The translations under genes and the position numbers were made by a program. From assembly GCF_905404315.1 (NCBI RefSeq), contig NC_066312.1:4451001-4515000 (forward strand): a DNA stretch of 64,000 nucleotides, in the 5' to 3' direction. Below are positions 20,462 through 33,190 of this stretch, piece after piece (the first letter of the stretch is position 1; the number at the start of each line of letters is the position of its first letter). The notes under the pieces are model-generated. The model did not search any database. It had not been told where the DNA came from and saw nothing but the letters and a program-made list of their open reading frames with translations. This DNA is from Leptidea sinapis (taxonomy: Eukaryota; Arthropoda; Insecta; Lepidoptera; Pieridae).

Positions 20462-21175
20462 TCTATATGTATAAAAATGAATTGGTGTTCGCTAGTCTCG
20501 CTAAATCTCGAGAACGGCTGGACCTGTTACTCATTTTGGTCTTGAATTATTTGTGGAAGTCCAGGAAAGGCTTAAAAGGTGAATAAATATGAAAATGCTG
20601 AAATTAAATAAAATTTTTCCTTTGATATGTCCCCCGTCGTCGAAAGAATAGTTTAAAATAAATAACTAATTAGAATCTTTATATCTTTCTAACTTTCTCA
20701 GGATGTAAAAAACAAACTTTTAAATAACTATAGTTGGTAGATTAACTACAGTTGTTGACGATCTATCAAACTATTTTTATGTAGTTTTATAAATCTTCAG
20801 TTTTGTCACAGATTAAATATTTGAACACATCCATTCAATACAATGTTTGTGATATGGCGTGTGGCTACACCAGTCGGGTGCAAATTGAAAAATGATTCAA
20901 TATTAAAAAATACACACAACTTCAAATTTTCACCCATCTACAATCAACACCTATTTTTGTATCGCAATTTTTATATTATTCTGTTACACTGAAATAGGGT
21001 TGCAAGATGCTAATCGAATATAATAATTATTGTAGTACGATATATTTTATGTACGATTTAATATTTGGTAGGTCTTAGAATCGGTCGTCATCTATGTTTT
21101 ATACCCCAAAAATATGATTATTGATTTTTTTCTTATTACTTTATACGGCAATACATCGTTAGCTGGGCCAGCTAG
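20462..21175 (+). mobile_element. Non-autonomous Helitron-like element
   Basis: Begins TCTATATGTATAAAAATG at 20462 and ends CTAG at 21172-21175, lying exactly between an A (20461) and a T (21176), the classic Helitron insertion context. Immediately before the end is a near-perfect hairpin AGCTGG-G-CCAGCT. The 714-bp body has no Rep/helicase frame, so it would depend on an autonomous partner. The 3' half (from about 20980) is shared with the fragments at 58193 and 62094. Confidence 0.75.
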
Positions 21176-21189
21176 TATAATATATTTAC

Positions 21190-21540
21190 TTAGATAATTT
21201 ATACATCTACATAGAGCCTCTTGCTGCTCGACAACCGATAAAAACAGTACAGGCTTATTACTTTAGTGTGGGTGACAAACTACGTCTTACACTCGCGATT
21301 TGTATTTCACTTTGTGGTAGTGTGCGTGCATTTCTCAAAATAGAGGTAAGCTCTAAACTTATTTTTTTTCGACGTTTTCACAAATGGTATACCTAGACGT
21401 ATAAAATATGATCTAAGTGTACGTGCATTGCTCAATATAGAGGTTGTCCGTTAACCTCTTTTTTCGACGTATTCACAGCTGTCACAATCTATCCAGACGT
21501 AAAAATGATCTAATTGTATTTAATTGTAATAGTTCTAGAA
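21190..21540 (+). repeat. Interspersed repeat with internal 97-bp duplication
   Basis: Shares blocks with 1495-1640. Within it 'CGTGCATT(T/G)CTCAA(A/T)ATAGAGG' occurs at 21325 and again at 21422, each followed by 'TTTTTTCGACGT(A/T)TTCACA' and a 'CTA(G)ACGTA...ATGATCTAA' block. This is an imperfect tandem duplication of about 97 bp. No coding frame. Confidence 0.6.
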
Positions 21541-22464
21541 AATATAACACGTCAGAAGTGACCCAAATGTAGCGCCTATTACACACTACACACGACACTG
21601 ATTTCTTTCTTTTCTTCTTTCTTCCTTAGTCAGGAGGCAGAGCCATTCAGAAATCGTGAAGAGTGTATTTTTTTATAAGTTTAGTTTACACAGTTTTTAT
21701 GTAGTTTTTGGGTACTATTTAATAGGCTATTATTTTTTCGAGTTATTTTAATTTATTTATTAAAAATTATAAATAGTAGTTGAGCCCGATAAATGGGTAC
21801 CGTTTCGGGGTCTAAATGCGTAAGTGTATTTTCTTCCTCTTCAAAAAAAAGAAGTTTTGTAATCCTATCGCATCCTATACATGTTTTATATTTTATTACC
21901 CACAAGCCAAACTTTGACACCTTGTTAGTAAGACCGTGCCTGTAAAGATTTTGTTATTATTATTAAATATTACTCATTTCCGTTGCAAACAAATTATCGA
22001 CTTTATTATGATTCTTAAGAGCTTATCATAGTTCTGTGCTCGAGTTGGGTTTCGCTGACTTGTTATTTGTCAAAACGCGTCACAATTTATTTTAATTGTT
22101 TCTTATCATGAAAAGGTAGGTCCATCACAATATTATGTTGTGGAATTTCGTAATTCAGACAATTAGATGATAATGTCTTCATTGAAACATATTTTTTGTA
22201 AAATTAAATAAATATTTTTATTACTTTTGCCCAAAGCTTCGCGTTTTCGGATTTCAGAATTGATAACAACAGCCTTAGGTGGAATTCATAAATAATGCGA
22301 AGTGATTTTGACGATTTTTCGTGAGATGTCACGGATTTCGCTCGCCCAAACAATTTACGCAAATATTATTATTTAAGTGTAGTTATTTAAACACTAGCTC
22401 TTTTTTACAATATTTAAGAGTGTTATTCAAGTTTGCATTATTTATTGTGGAACAATAAAAAGAC
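21541..22464. other. Intron DNA without recognised features
   Basis: AT-rich, with no coding frame or element end recognised. Confidence 0.35.
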
Positions 22465-22833
22465 ATGATAGTTTGCACATTTACCACCATAAAAATCAAT
22501 GTGATGTATCTTCAAAGAAGCTCCTTTTATTGGAATATTTTTATTAGAATACTGGGCTTCGAAGTTTTGAAAGAAAATCGTCTGAAAAGTAAAACTAAAA
22601 TGGCTGGGAAAGAAACGGAGTTGATCATTAGCAAAGTGCAGGTCACGAGCATATATGGAGTATTGGTCACACCTCTGTTCTGGGCTTTTCCAGTTTCCGC
22701 ATCTAAGGGGCTCGATCGTTACATAGAGACTTTACTCCACTGTGTGCCCTCTATGGAATTTATAATTTGTATTTCATATCTTGGCAAATGTTCCGAAGAG
22801 CTGTTTTACCTGATTCCTGCCGACGAAATATAA
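22465..22833 (+). other. Isolated 122-codon open frame, unassigned
   Basis: The longest anonymous frame in the intron. The second half (from an internal Met at about residue 46, MAGKETELIISKVQV) is less AT-rich than its surroundings. It has no recognisable domain, signal peptide or splice context, and no known protein comes to mind. The segment 22600-22830 may be part of a dispersed repeat whose coding sense, if any, lies on the other strand. I would not treat it as a host gene. Confidence 0.3.
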
Positions 22834-23274
22834 AATGGTGTAAACCGTGGTACACACAACCGCTGACACAACCGCACACATCCGTGAGCATAACCAAGTT
22901 TTAAGGAACTTTTTTAACGTACAAACAAAGTGTCGGATAAGCTTCCTTTGGTGATAGGACGAGAAGTCTTGACCTACTTAAAAAAATGGCTTGTACATCT
23001 CTCATTGCTTGTATGTGCCGCAAAATCTTCCTTTGCCACTAAATTTGCAAATTGCAAATTCATTCAGCTGTATTGTTTGACTGAGCAATATACAATGTTA
23101 CAGTTTTAATATGAGGAGGATAACAGTCGAAATTTTAAATTAATTAGCTTACCCCCGGTTCACTAAAAGTTATTCAACACAAAAATTAACTAATTAACTG
23201 TCAAATCTCATGTTAAGTCAGTCTCAAGAGTTAGAGTGTATCGCCTAGGCAAAAAAATGTTCCTGATCAATTCA
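22834..23274. other. Intron DNA without recognised features
   Basis: No gene, RNA or element ends recognised. Confidence 0.3.
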
Positions 23275-23700
23275 AATCAAATAAGATTTATTCAACTATG
23301 CCAAAAAACTATACTTTTAAATGTTAAAAGTAATAAATTTTACGACTAACCACCATTTCGGAAAAGTTGCGTTTTAATAAGAAGTAGTGGCAAGACACTC
23401 ATTGCCACTATTTTAAATCAATATTTACACATATTCATTATTTTACAAATTGTTTTTATTACAATATATGTGAAGCGTAGAAATAATAATAAGTATTCAA
23501 ACGTCATCACTTACACGTGTTATTTTAACTTAAAAAGTAAATTATTTGAAAGCACAAGTGTTAGTAAGCAGAGAAGATGTATTAATCGACACATACACTA
23601 CATATAAATAAAGGTTTTATGGGAGCATAATATCAATATGAGGAAATTTATATAATTCTAGTTACAAATATATCAATTTTAAATTTAACAACATGAAGAA
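23275..23700 (-). repeat. LINE 3'-UTR-like repeat
   Basis: Minus-strand relative of 2290-2400 and 35215-35700. It has 'TCAAATAAGATTTATTCAAC', then 'AGTAGTGGCAAGACACTCAT', then 'TGCCACT', with a similar AT-rich body and a 'TAAATAAAGG' block near 23610. It is interpreted as the 3' UTR of a LINE. No coding frame remains. Confidence 0.5.
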
Positions 23701-23778
23701 GAGTTCTTGATGACAGGATCATTCAGTCACCACAAGTAGCAGCCGTTCACGAGCATGACGCGTGGACCACCCATCACC

Positions 23779-23827
23779 TCCCTCGATCTATCAAGAGCCT
23801 TTGAGATCATTGATCATAGATCGCCAT
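23779..23827 (+). pseudogene. Possible LINE RT motif A fragment
   Basis: Sixteen codons read LDLSRAFEIIDH and end at a stop, closely resembling RT motif A (F-x-D-L-S-x-A-F-D-x-I-D-H). The second catalytic-motif aspartate position is Glu here. It is too short to be certain and lies on the strand opposite to the neighbouring LINE tail. Confidence 0.4.
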
Positions 23828-24328
23828 AGATCATTTGAGGTATCCTATGTTTATTGTCTTTAGCGCTGTATTATTATTTTTAAATATCTATTCACCTGGA
23901 CTGATAAATAAGACATATTAATAACTAGCTTCTACCAGCGTCTTCGATCGCATCTACCAGTTTAACCATATAACTTCTTGTTGTATATCAATCTCTCTCA
24001 TCGTTATGGCAGCTTTCGTAAGAAACGTTTTCGTTCGACCGTTTTTTCTCATGCTTTGCAAATCCGACCATCACGATTTTTTTTAAATTAATATATAGCC
24101 TATAATGCTTACAAATAATGTAGCTTTCAACTGGTAACATAATGTTCTATATCGGTACAGTAGATTCAACCTTAGTGTTGATATTTTTAATATATGAAAT
24201 ATTTCAACATTGCTACTCTTTTAAAATACATAAAATAAATTTGGTTGCATCACATGTAGAACAGATTACACTTTTAGAGTCACAGTAAACAGCAATTGTA
24301 GCCATCACGGCATAAGTGATTATTATTT

Positions 24329-25238
24329 CTGTGGCCTGGTGCTAATAGGACCAATATCAATAATCATTATTTTCAGTAATGATCGTTATAACAATCAATC
24401 ACCAAGTTATTATTTAGGTGTTATATTGTAGTATGGCAGATTTATGAATTAAATTCTAATTTAAGAAAAAAATGATATTTTGGAAAATATTAACCACTTA
24501 AGCTCCTTTAGCACTGATAATAATTATTATGTTAGTTCCCAATTATGTGTAAAATCAGAAAGGCCAATGTTGTTTTTTTATAAGAAATTTTATTACGCAG
24601 CGATTACAATATTTTTAAATTTCTTCATCAGAACATGACATAATATCCTCCATTTCGGGGCCAGTCTCTAAAGACTCATAAAATGGACGGCTGGATGGTT
24701 GGAGGTACTCCAGAAATTGCAGGTCTCTGACATTTGGTGCAGGGAGTTTAATAGGTCTCTGATTTATGGGCATGAGAGGTGTTACTGGTGCAGTATCGTC
24801 CGATTGTGGACGTGTCATATTTCGTCGTCAGTAACAATTGGATATTATAGTAAAATATTAATGACTTTGTGCAAAATGGATCAATGTATACATTGGTCTA
24901 TTTTGCTTTAATATTAGCGATAAACTAAAATTACGAGTACATCACAAAAGGGCTAATGTTAACTTTGATCGTTTTAGTTCTTACTCTATTACTAGGAAAG
25001 TGAACGATAATAATTTTTTAGCGGCTTAAGTATAATGCAGCCTTTTTATCTTTTTTTTTTATTTAACTGTATGAAAGTGCACACTACATTGGCCTTTTTT
25101 ACATAGTAACTTTTGAAAGATTGTTAATACACTAACGCCCTTTTAGCACAAAAAAATATCATACTTTTACAATAAACTGGCATTACAATCTCGTTTCATA
25201 CAAAAACGTACTTTGGCCCTTTTAGCACCAGGCCACAG
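24329..25238 (-). mobile_element. 910-bp DNA transposon, superfamily unassigned
   Basis: Terminal inverted repeats of 27 bp (24329-24355 and 25212-25238) match except for two positions and start CTGTGGCCTGGTGCTAA. The element is flanked by ATTT on both sides (24325-24328 and 25239-25242), indicating a 4-bp target duplication. Short copies of the terminal motif GCCCTTTTAGCAC recur inside both ends. It contains one short frame with a polyadenylation-like signal. A 4-bp duplication that is not TTAA argues against piggyBac and leaves several superfamilies open. Confidence 0.7.
24615..24818 (-). CDS. 67-aa protein fragment inside the 24.3-25.2 kb transposon
   Basis: Starts at a true ATG (24818) and ends at TAA (24615). 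The translation begins MTRPQSDDTAPVTPLMP, continues with a 'RPIKLPAPNVRDLQFL' stretch and 'YLQPSSRPFYESLE', and ends in a strongly acidic tail (MEDIMSCSDEEI). AATAAA on the same strand follows the stop within about 30 bases, so this looks like the C-terminal exon of a transposon-encoded protein whose remainder was deleted. There is no catalytic domain here. The pattern (basic/proline patch, 'DL...P..FYESL', acidic end) is reminiscent of C-termini of uncharacterised insect transposon proteins, but I cannot name the family. Confidence 0.45.
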   Translation of the reverse strand: MTRPQSDDTAPVTPLMPINQRPIKLPAPNVRDLQFLEYLQPSSRPFYESLETGPEMEDIMSCSDEEI

Positions 25239-28200
25239 ATTTGCTGTAAGCTCTGGATTGGCACTAGGATAAGTAACCTGTCCTGTAAAGTCAAAGTTTT
25301 TATTTGCGTAAACATGTTTGATTGACGTTACATAAATATTATAAAGTACATATGTGCTACATTTATGACGTACAAATTTTACAAAATACATTTCTAAGTC
25401 ATTAGTTACAATTAATATCAATTGAAGAAAATATTAGTGGCAATATTATTTATTATTATTTTAAATAATCAAAAAAATTAAATTGTCAATTTATTAATTG
25501 AAAATATTCGTCTAATGAATATAAGCAGTTTTTACTAAGGTATAATTTCAATTCCTATTTGACGATACCTCTCTTATTATCTTTGGGATGTGATTATAGA
25601 TTTTTATGCACATACAAAAACAGTTTCTCTAAAACAATGTAGTTCTACAGCATGGTACCTGTAGTTTTGTGGGGTCCTTGGATGGGAAAATAGAAGTGTT
25701 TTATATTTACTAAATTTGCTATATTTTATTCAAACAACGACACAGCACTCAAAATGTATAATTCTACAATTGTTAATAGGTTATATTTTTTAAATACGGG
25801 TCTGCAGCTTTCCAGCGGCTCTTTTCCCGCTGCAGCCCTCAAACTTTTTTTTTGCGCTATTATATATTACTGTTGAGTTACCCTATATTATGATACCATA
25901 TTCGATAACGGGGGTACAGTTCCTTATTGTATGAGTTGTCCAACTCTATATTATGAACAACCAATTAATTTTCTTGCTCAAGTTTTCCTTTACATTTATT
26001 TTCTAAAGTGCATCAACGTTTATTGGAAAATAAAATTGAAAGTTGATCGCCGAGTCCACTCTGCGCAACGGCGAATTTATTGAACCAAGACCGTTCCTTA
26101 ACCATGGAGTACCAGGACATCATATCGTCAAGGAATTGTCATAAATACTACAGCACGGTATTTTTTCTATTATCATATATCCTCAGACCATAGCAAACCT
26201 CATTTGCAAAAGAAAATTGGCTCGTAAGCAAAGTTTTTATTTTATTGTAAGTTACTTCTGAGAATTTTGTAAATTAGTGAGTTTTCGTCATTTTTATAAT
26301 AAAATTAGATTAATAATCAATTTAATATTCCAAGCAATGCTCGCCACGGTAAAATGAAATAAATTTTGCTAAGTTTTGTACAGGTTAGTATATCAACTGT
26401 ACTGAAACATAGACTATTGTACTCTTTTTCATGTAGATGTACGCTAAAATACTGTTTCTATACATACTGCTTTTTTGGCACATAGGTACTATCCATGCGC
26501 ATTAATATTACATATAAGACTTTCTCACATATATTTTTTTTTTAATATCTCTCTTAATCATTCTTTAATTTTTCTGCGTATTATTTTATTACATATATTA
26601 TTTGTTTTCTATATTTTGTATCGAAGACACAAAACGAGATCATGAAATATAATGATCAATTAGAACTTTGTAGCGTAGTTACTAGGAGCGGATAAATTGT
26701 AGTGAGAGTGTAACTTAGTAGTAGTAGTAACGTAGTTCAGATATTGATGTCGGGAGGCTGAACTCTCTCAAAAGATCTATGTCGGTTTGAGATAGTCTCA
26801 AGCGAGTCAAGTCTCAAAAACCAACGATAATTCTTAAAGATGTACAACACATGACTTAATAATTATTAATTTAAACAAAGTTTTACGGGTACTTTGCGAG
26901 AATTCTGTTCTTAGGGACAACCATATATAAAAATCTGAAAGACCAAAAATTTATCGTATTAATGACAAAGTTATAGTATCACCAGTTCGGAAAAATTGAG
27001 TAGAAGTGGTACGAATCTGACTTATTGCTACTCTCTTAAATAATTATACAGTTTGATGTGGTGATGCAAATAATTATACAATGTGATCCAAAGACTAGTG
27101 TAAGTTTAAAACGTAAATATCTCCATGATAAACGAGAACAGAAGAGTTATGAGTACCGCTACTGGAGATGCATCAGTTACGCAAACTGTACATAAATTTA
27201 TAACATTTTACAAAATATATGAACTTTGAAACAATAATAATAAGAAATTTTGATGAATTACGTTACATTTACGTTACATTTTTATTCACTCACAAAAACA
27301 GATTAGACCAACCACCTCAAACATTGCTCGTTCACGATGATTCCACTCCCCATATCATATCAGCAAATAGACTCAGCTCAGCTGCAAGCCGTTAGAAATA
27401 TTCGTGAGCACAGCTTCATGCTGCTGAAGTCAATATAGGTATATAAAATATAGCTGCTCAGTATATCTGCTGAAGAAAATCATAAGTAAGTACATCGATA
27501 AACAAATATATATTATATGCTGTGAAAAAACGTCACATAGTTTGCTCAAGATACATTTAAACTATCTTGACTATCTTGTGACAATAACTGTCTTTTCAAG
27601 AGTGCTAAGAAAGAAGGTAAGAAGAAATCTGCCATATATTTTGTGCTTTTTGCTTCCCACGCGATGGCAGTAAGTTAACTTAGCTGGCTAATTTGGACGA
27701 ACAAATGACTTCTGTGACTTTCAAAGCGATCGCAAATATGAAATGTTGTTTAAAAATTTTTTGAATAATAATTCAACTCCATACAATCAAGAAACAAAGT
27801 TGGTTTATCTAGTAAATTAATTTAATATTAATTTGTATAATAAACAGTACTCAACACTTATTCTAGAAGTATGGCTTGACCTTGCTTAGTAATTACCGAT
27901 GCTATTTTTTATATAGCTAGTCGAGTTTTGTGTAATTTATTTGAGAGCGATCGCTCGCATTTGAGGGATTTATGCGAAAACCTAGACAGAAGAAAATAAA
28001 TGCGTCTATAGAACACGAATTAAAAATTATAGTCCAAAGCGATCACGTATGCTTTGCAATATACCTAGATGACCTACACCGAATTCATACATCACATTTG
28101 TAACCAATCGGTGATAACTTATGAGTCCCTGGTGATATTGTACGCTCGCTTGGAGACAACAACTGTAAATGTAAATCAGAGTTGCCAATGAAACTACTCT

Positions 28201-30371
28201 AAACACTCTACATAACTTATATGAATTGTAAAGCTCCGAATAACCAACTTGAGGAAGAATATGTCCCGGAGTGTACTTTTCTGGGGTTATTTTTCAAATG
28301 TCTAACGGATAACATTCAATAAAATAGCGCAACTATTTAATATAATCCTATTATAACTAAGTCATGCCTCATTCTGTAAAAGTAAGGTTTAATTCCAGAA
28401 GAAGTCTCAATTCCTATAATATAAGTAATATAATATATGTAATATAAGTAATTAAACTTATATGCAGTGAGTGTAAAAAAAATGAAATAAAGTATTATTA
28501 TTATTATAATTCATGATCGAATGCTGGCACACCTGTCGCACAACTGAATTATTCAATATTCGATTGAATTCAGGTTTAACTCAGATAGGTTTCTGTAGCT
28601 TATGTGGCTCTAGTACACCAATAACGTATTGAAGTCAAATTTTTTTTGCCAAAGTCGTATATTCAAGTTTCGAACGCAAACGCGAAGACTTCGTAACCGC
28701 TCAATTAAATTTGAATGAAATTCTTAGGATTTAAAAAAAAATATGTGTGTTATTGGCACCAAAGCCAACTTGGGAGATTGGATATAATTGGATTGGATAT
28801 GTTAGTTTCAGTAAAATGTACCTACTGTATGATAACTACAAAAATAATGGTGAAATACTTAGATTATTAAATTATTAATCTTTGGGTGAAATAATTGTTT
28901 TTGTAATAATAACGCGTCTAAAAATGCCATAGCACACTTGAGTCGTTAATCTGGTAGAAAAGTTGAGTGACCGCAAAATTTAAATTCAATGAGATTTATT
29001 CTATGGAATTTGAAATTGCAAATTTTTGATAAATAAGGTTGATATAATATTATTTTCAATTTTATTTTCCTAATAAGGCGACTTTTCGTATGAAGTCACT
29101 CGTAATCAACCTCTGGTCAAAAGGTAAAGTAACGGTTATCACTTTAAAAACATTACTAACAAGTTAAAATGTTGTGAATCATATTTTTTTTTTCACTTAT
29201 TAATTTCAGACAGGTTTTAATCAACATTTTTGTTATTGTAGTGTTCCATGCAAACAATTGATTCAGTCATTAGAGCCTGAGTAAAATTCAGTACAATATT
29301 ATGTAAATAATTTTAGAGGCTTTGAACACAGTAGAAATATTGTCTACTGTGCTTTGAATGACCAACTTCAAGCCAATTTTAGTCACAGAATATGTCATTT
29401 TTGAGCAAGTGGTGCGAACAATATTATTATTGTCTTTGATATACATAACAAAAGTTTTCACTATACCAAGGAATTGGTTAGAAAAACTTAACAAACCAAA
29501 TACAATTTTAAATTGTAATCAAACAAAACACACAGACTTAAAAAATTTCAGTTAGTTTGATAGTAGATGGCATAACTTCGTCAAACTGTTACCAGGAACG
29601 CATAAAATCAAAAAGTGCGATATAGTTTCGAATCTAGACAATCAGTTAACCCTCTCTCTCACTCATTCATATTATCAGCCATTGCCAAATGACACCTCGA
29701 GTTCACTGGGTGTCAGGTTATCATCGCGGTGTACGTATATGTGCATACATTGGTAGACCGTCAGTAGTCATCAGATTGCATATTTTGAAAATCAAAAATA
29801 GTCGCTTTTGTAATTCGAGATGAAAAATGTAAGCAAAGAAAATTCACTGTATATATGACAATTCAGAGATTATCAACATTTTTCTAGGTAGTTTAATTAT
29901 AAACTTGTTTTGTTTCATAATACATATAACGTAAATATATAACAATAAATGAAGTCTTATTATAAATTGTATTTTCCGCTGCCAACTTGTGGGATTCGAT
30001 GCTATTTTCAAACTACTAATTGGTCTTTTGTATCAGAATCATCATATAAGACTCGATTTCTTCTAACATCGTACGTGTATCAATATTTTCGTATACTATA
30101 TGTCGGGAGATCCTGATTAGGATACAAGGCCTATGTATTAAAAATCTTCAATAATAATAAATTAATTGGTCTTTGACGTCAGTTTTAAGGTTTCGTTACA
30201 TACAAGCTAAAATAAAGCGTACAAAAATAAATAAGCATGATTTGGTAATACCCAACCAGCTACAAATATTTCAGGAACTTGCAGACAGTAACTTGCCGAG
30301 TCACCATCCGTATAGTACATACAGACTACATGATATTTGGAAGGACATGTACTTAGATAGTGTAGGAGGTT
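25239..30371. other. 5-kb intron stretch with only weak repeat traces
   Basis: AT-rich throughout. A faint LINE 3'-UTR-like block at 26940-27420 has 'GAGTAGAAGTGGTACG' and 'TATTGCTACTCTC' in the order seen at 35340-35400. A 69-bp segment at 27601-27669 sits between AG and GTAAGT but cannot be a FoxF exon (see rejected items). No other features. Confidence 0.35.
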
Positions 30372-30560
30372 TTATATTCATCGGTCCGGCGTCGTACTCG
30401 GTATGGTCTCGACGGTATTAGTTATAATATAATTAATAATAATAATAAAACACAATATCACATACCATCGAATAAGGTCTGCTCTAGACCATGGCGATGG
30501 TTAGGCCGTACCAAATCCGCCCATGATTATGTTTAGGGTATAAGCCAACGCGGTGTAACA
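30372..30560 (+). repeat. Unrecognised GC-rich dispersed repeat, copy 2
   Basis: Contains 'GGTCCGGCGTCGTACTCGGT' and, after an AT-rich insertion of about 100 bp, 'GGTTAGGCCGTACCAAATCC' and 'GTTTAGGGTATAA'. These match blocks in copies at 5095 and 50299. No open frame is conserved among copies. Confidence 0.6.
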
Positions 30561-31530
30561 AGTTGATCATTTTGCACCGCATACGCATCATAGCCCATCT
30601 CTCTCGTACGCCACTAAGCTTAAGGGAGTGACAGAGACAGTTATAACGATTACCTATGTATGATAAAGAATGATTTATTTCTTTACACCAAAAAGAGACA
30701 AATACAGAAGCGTAGATTATTCATAAACTTTTTACCTAATTACCAATTAATACACGGTATTAGTGTGTGTATGGGCGCAAGTAAGATGTCCATTAGATTG
30801 GTGGCCTCTTGGAATGGTCAAAATTATTTTCTGGAAAAGGGCCACCTGTCAATTTATAAGACATCTGTACAAATTTTTATAAGTCGCTCTATCGACGGAC
30901 CCGAACAACCATCGGCTCCCAAGTGGAAAATATGCATAATTAGAATTAATATATTGTATTAACTTGGTGTCCTAGACCGGTTTTGCTGGGCCTTAATTAA
31001 CCCGGTAATTTAAGACAATTCCCGTGCATTTTCAGAAGATGTACATACAAACCTCTTCCTGACAATCATAACAATTATAATTATGTTTATTTTTATGTAT
31101 AGAACGTACAATACTTACATTACATTAAAGAAAATATAGGAAAAATATGCAAAGTTTTCGCTGTCGATAAAGTTGCATCTACCGACTTTATGGGCTATAT
31201 AAGTCGCGTCCCATGCTAGCGAATGGAATGGCACCAACGAATCCACGGTACCAATCCCATTAATTAAAAAATATAGAATTAATAAGTGGATAGATTCCTA
31301 ATTAACAATAACACTATTTTCATAAATTTGCTATATTATAAATATGATTCATTATTGATCGTTGGTGTAAGTGAAGTTCATTACGTAGCATTTATAGAAT
31401 TTACCTGCGCCAGTCAAAAGTTAACTGACCTTTCACATTTTAACTGAAATTTCGGTGTACAATTACCAGGATCGCAGAAAATGTAAGAACCAGAACTGTA
31501 TTGCATTGGAAATAACATGATAATAATCTT
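30561..31530. other. Intron DNA without recognised genes
   Basis: Contains an anonymous 100-codon frame (30660-30962) with no recognisable domain. Nothing else identified. Confidence 0.3.
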
Positions 31531-31658
31531 GTAAATAAAACATCTTATGAAAGAGATAGAAACATCATTCTGAATGTGTCGGAGAAACAATCCAGTAAAT
31601 AAAACATCTCATGAAAGAGATAGAAACATTATCAAGTACGTGCTGGAGAGACAAACAC
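31531..31658 (+). repeat. 64-bp tandem duplication
   Basis: Two units begin GTAAATAAAACATCT at 31531 and 31595. Both contain 'ATGAAAGAGATAGAAACAT' and a 'GGAGA(A/G)ACAA' end. It is a short imperfect duplication, non-coding. Confidence 0.75.
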
Positions 31659-32206
31659 ATAATATACATAATCGACACCACTCACATCAATGCTGTATAA
31701 ATCAAGCTATTTTGTAAAAATCGCGAGTTTTAAAAAGATTGATTGTTTTTATTAGCTGCTAATAATTATTGCTAGTTACAGCAAGTTAGAGCAACTGGAA
31801 AATTAAATTATATTATTTAACTATAATTATTAAATTTATAACGAACATATTTTTAATTCTATATATCCCAAGATTAATTAGGTAATCAATATATTCATAA
31901 CTTCTTCATTGCAACAACTGAGTTTGTCTAGTTTTCTTGGTCAGACAATAGAAAAAAGTTTATCTAGAAGTATGCGGAGAACATGAGTGACGAGGATGGG
32001 AGTCGAGATCATCTTTTTCTTAAGCTTAGGCCACACTATTATTATACTAGCTGTTTTGTACTTTGGCTACCTGGAAAAAGATTGAGACGCACGCACTATA
32101 ATTAAATCCATAACATTAAATTAAATTATTATTTATATTTATATTATTAATGGTAAAAACACGCAATGGATTATACTCGTAATACCGATCTCGGATATCG
32201 ATCCGA
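31659..32206. other. Intron DNA without recognised features
   Basis: AT-rich, nothing identified. Confidence 0.3.
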
Positions 32207-32262
32207 TCTATATTCAATAGCAATCCTAAATTATCGAATTTAGGACTTCTATTGAATATAGA
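32207..32262. repeat. 56-nt hairpin with one internal loop
   Basis: TCTATATTCAATAG (32207-32220) pairs with CTATTGAATATAGA (32249-32262), and TCCTAAATT (32224-32232) pairs with AATTTAGGA (32237-32245). Only a 3x3 internal loop and a 4-base apical loop (ATCG) interrupt the duplex. Confidence 0.85.
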
Positions 32263-32774
32263 CATTGGCCGTAAAGGCCTATGTTTTATGAGTTTATTTT
32301 GGTTTGTGTTCTTTGGTTTGTTTTTGCATTTAGCTTCAGAATTGTTTTGAAAATTGTACTAAAGTAAAATATTAAAGAGAAAATGTCCTGTTCTCATTTC
32401 AAATACTTTATTCCACCTACACTGTGCAACTTCGTTTTATCACAGAAAGCACCCACTACCTTCCGGGTAGGTCCATTAAACATTATTATAAAGATTAAGG
32501 TATGATCAATTGATCATTGGTAAAAGTTCTTATTAACTCTTTAAGCTTTCCTTTCAATCTCCATTTCTTCATATATTTCTTAAAGATGTTTTTCTTTTAA
32601 CTATCAAATATGTAACAATACCCAAATAGGCCAGTTCATATCGGTTCCAGAAGGCAGTTCAATATTCTAAATATCGCGAAATATTTTTGTCGACAGTTTC
32701 CTGCAAAATACATCTTTTCTTATTAGGCGTACGTACGCCGAGCCCTACGCCATCGAATGGGTTTACAAAATTAT

Positions 32775-33080
32775 GGTGCTAAAACATAACCTAATTAAAC
32801 ATTGAACTCCTCCGAAACGGCTTGATCGATTCTTATGAAATTTTGAGTGCATATTGGATAAGTCTGAGAATCGGACAACATCTATTTTTCATCCCCCTAA
32901 ATGTTAAGGGTGGTTCAAACGAATTTTTTTTTAAATTTTTTGATTTTTTTTTAATTTGTTTGATTATGAGTCAGCATTAAAAAATACATACAACTTCAAA
33001 TTTTCGCCCATCTACGATCAACAGTTACTTTTGTATCGCGATTTTAATATCGGCAATACAACGTTTGCTGGGTGAGCTAG
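32775..33080 (+). mobile_element. Helitron-like element, 5' end degraded
   Basis: Same family and order of blocks as 49736-50034, on the opposite strand: 'CTCCTCCGAAACGGCTTGA', 'GAGAATCGGACAACATCTAT', 'CATCTACGATCAACAGTTAC', 'AATACAACGTTTGCTGGGTG', ending CTAG at 33077-33080 before a T. The usual TC start is not recognisable. Confidence 0.65.
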
Positions 33081-33190
33081 TAATATAAAAAAAAAATAAT
33101 TTGTGCGAGTTTTAAAGATTGTAAGTATTTAATTTAATAATTTGTGCATTGATTATCGGCCGACATGTGTACAATATAGCTAAATAGCAG

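Noticed and set aside
22465..22833. 122-codon frame as an intermediate FoxF exon
   Set aside because: No phase-1 splice sites frame it and its composition differs from the FoxF exons; kept only as an unassigned frame.
27601..27669. 69-bp segment between an AG and a perfect GTAAGT, open in one frame with a Lys-rich peptide
   Set aside because: Spliced into FoxF (phase 1) it would read a TAA at its second full codon, so it cannot be an in-frame cassette exon, and no other gene context exists.
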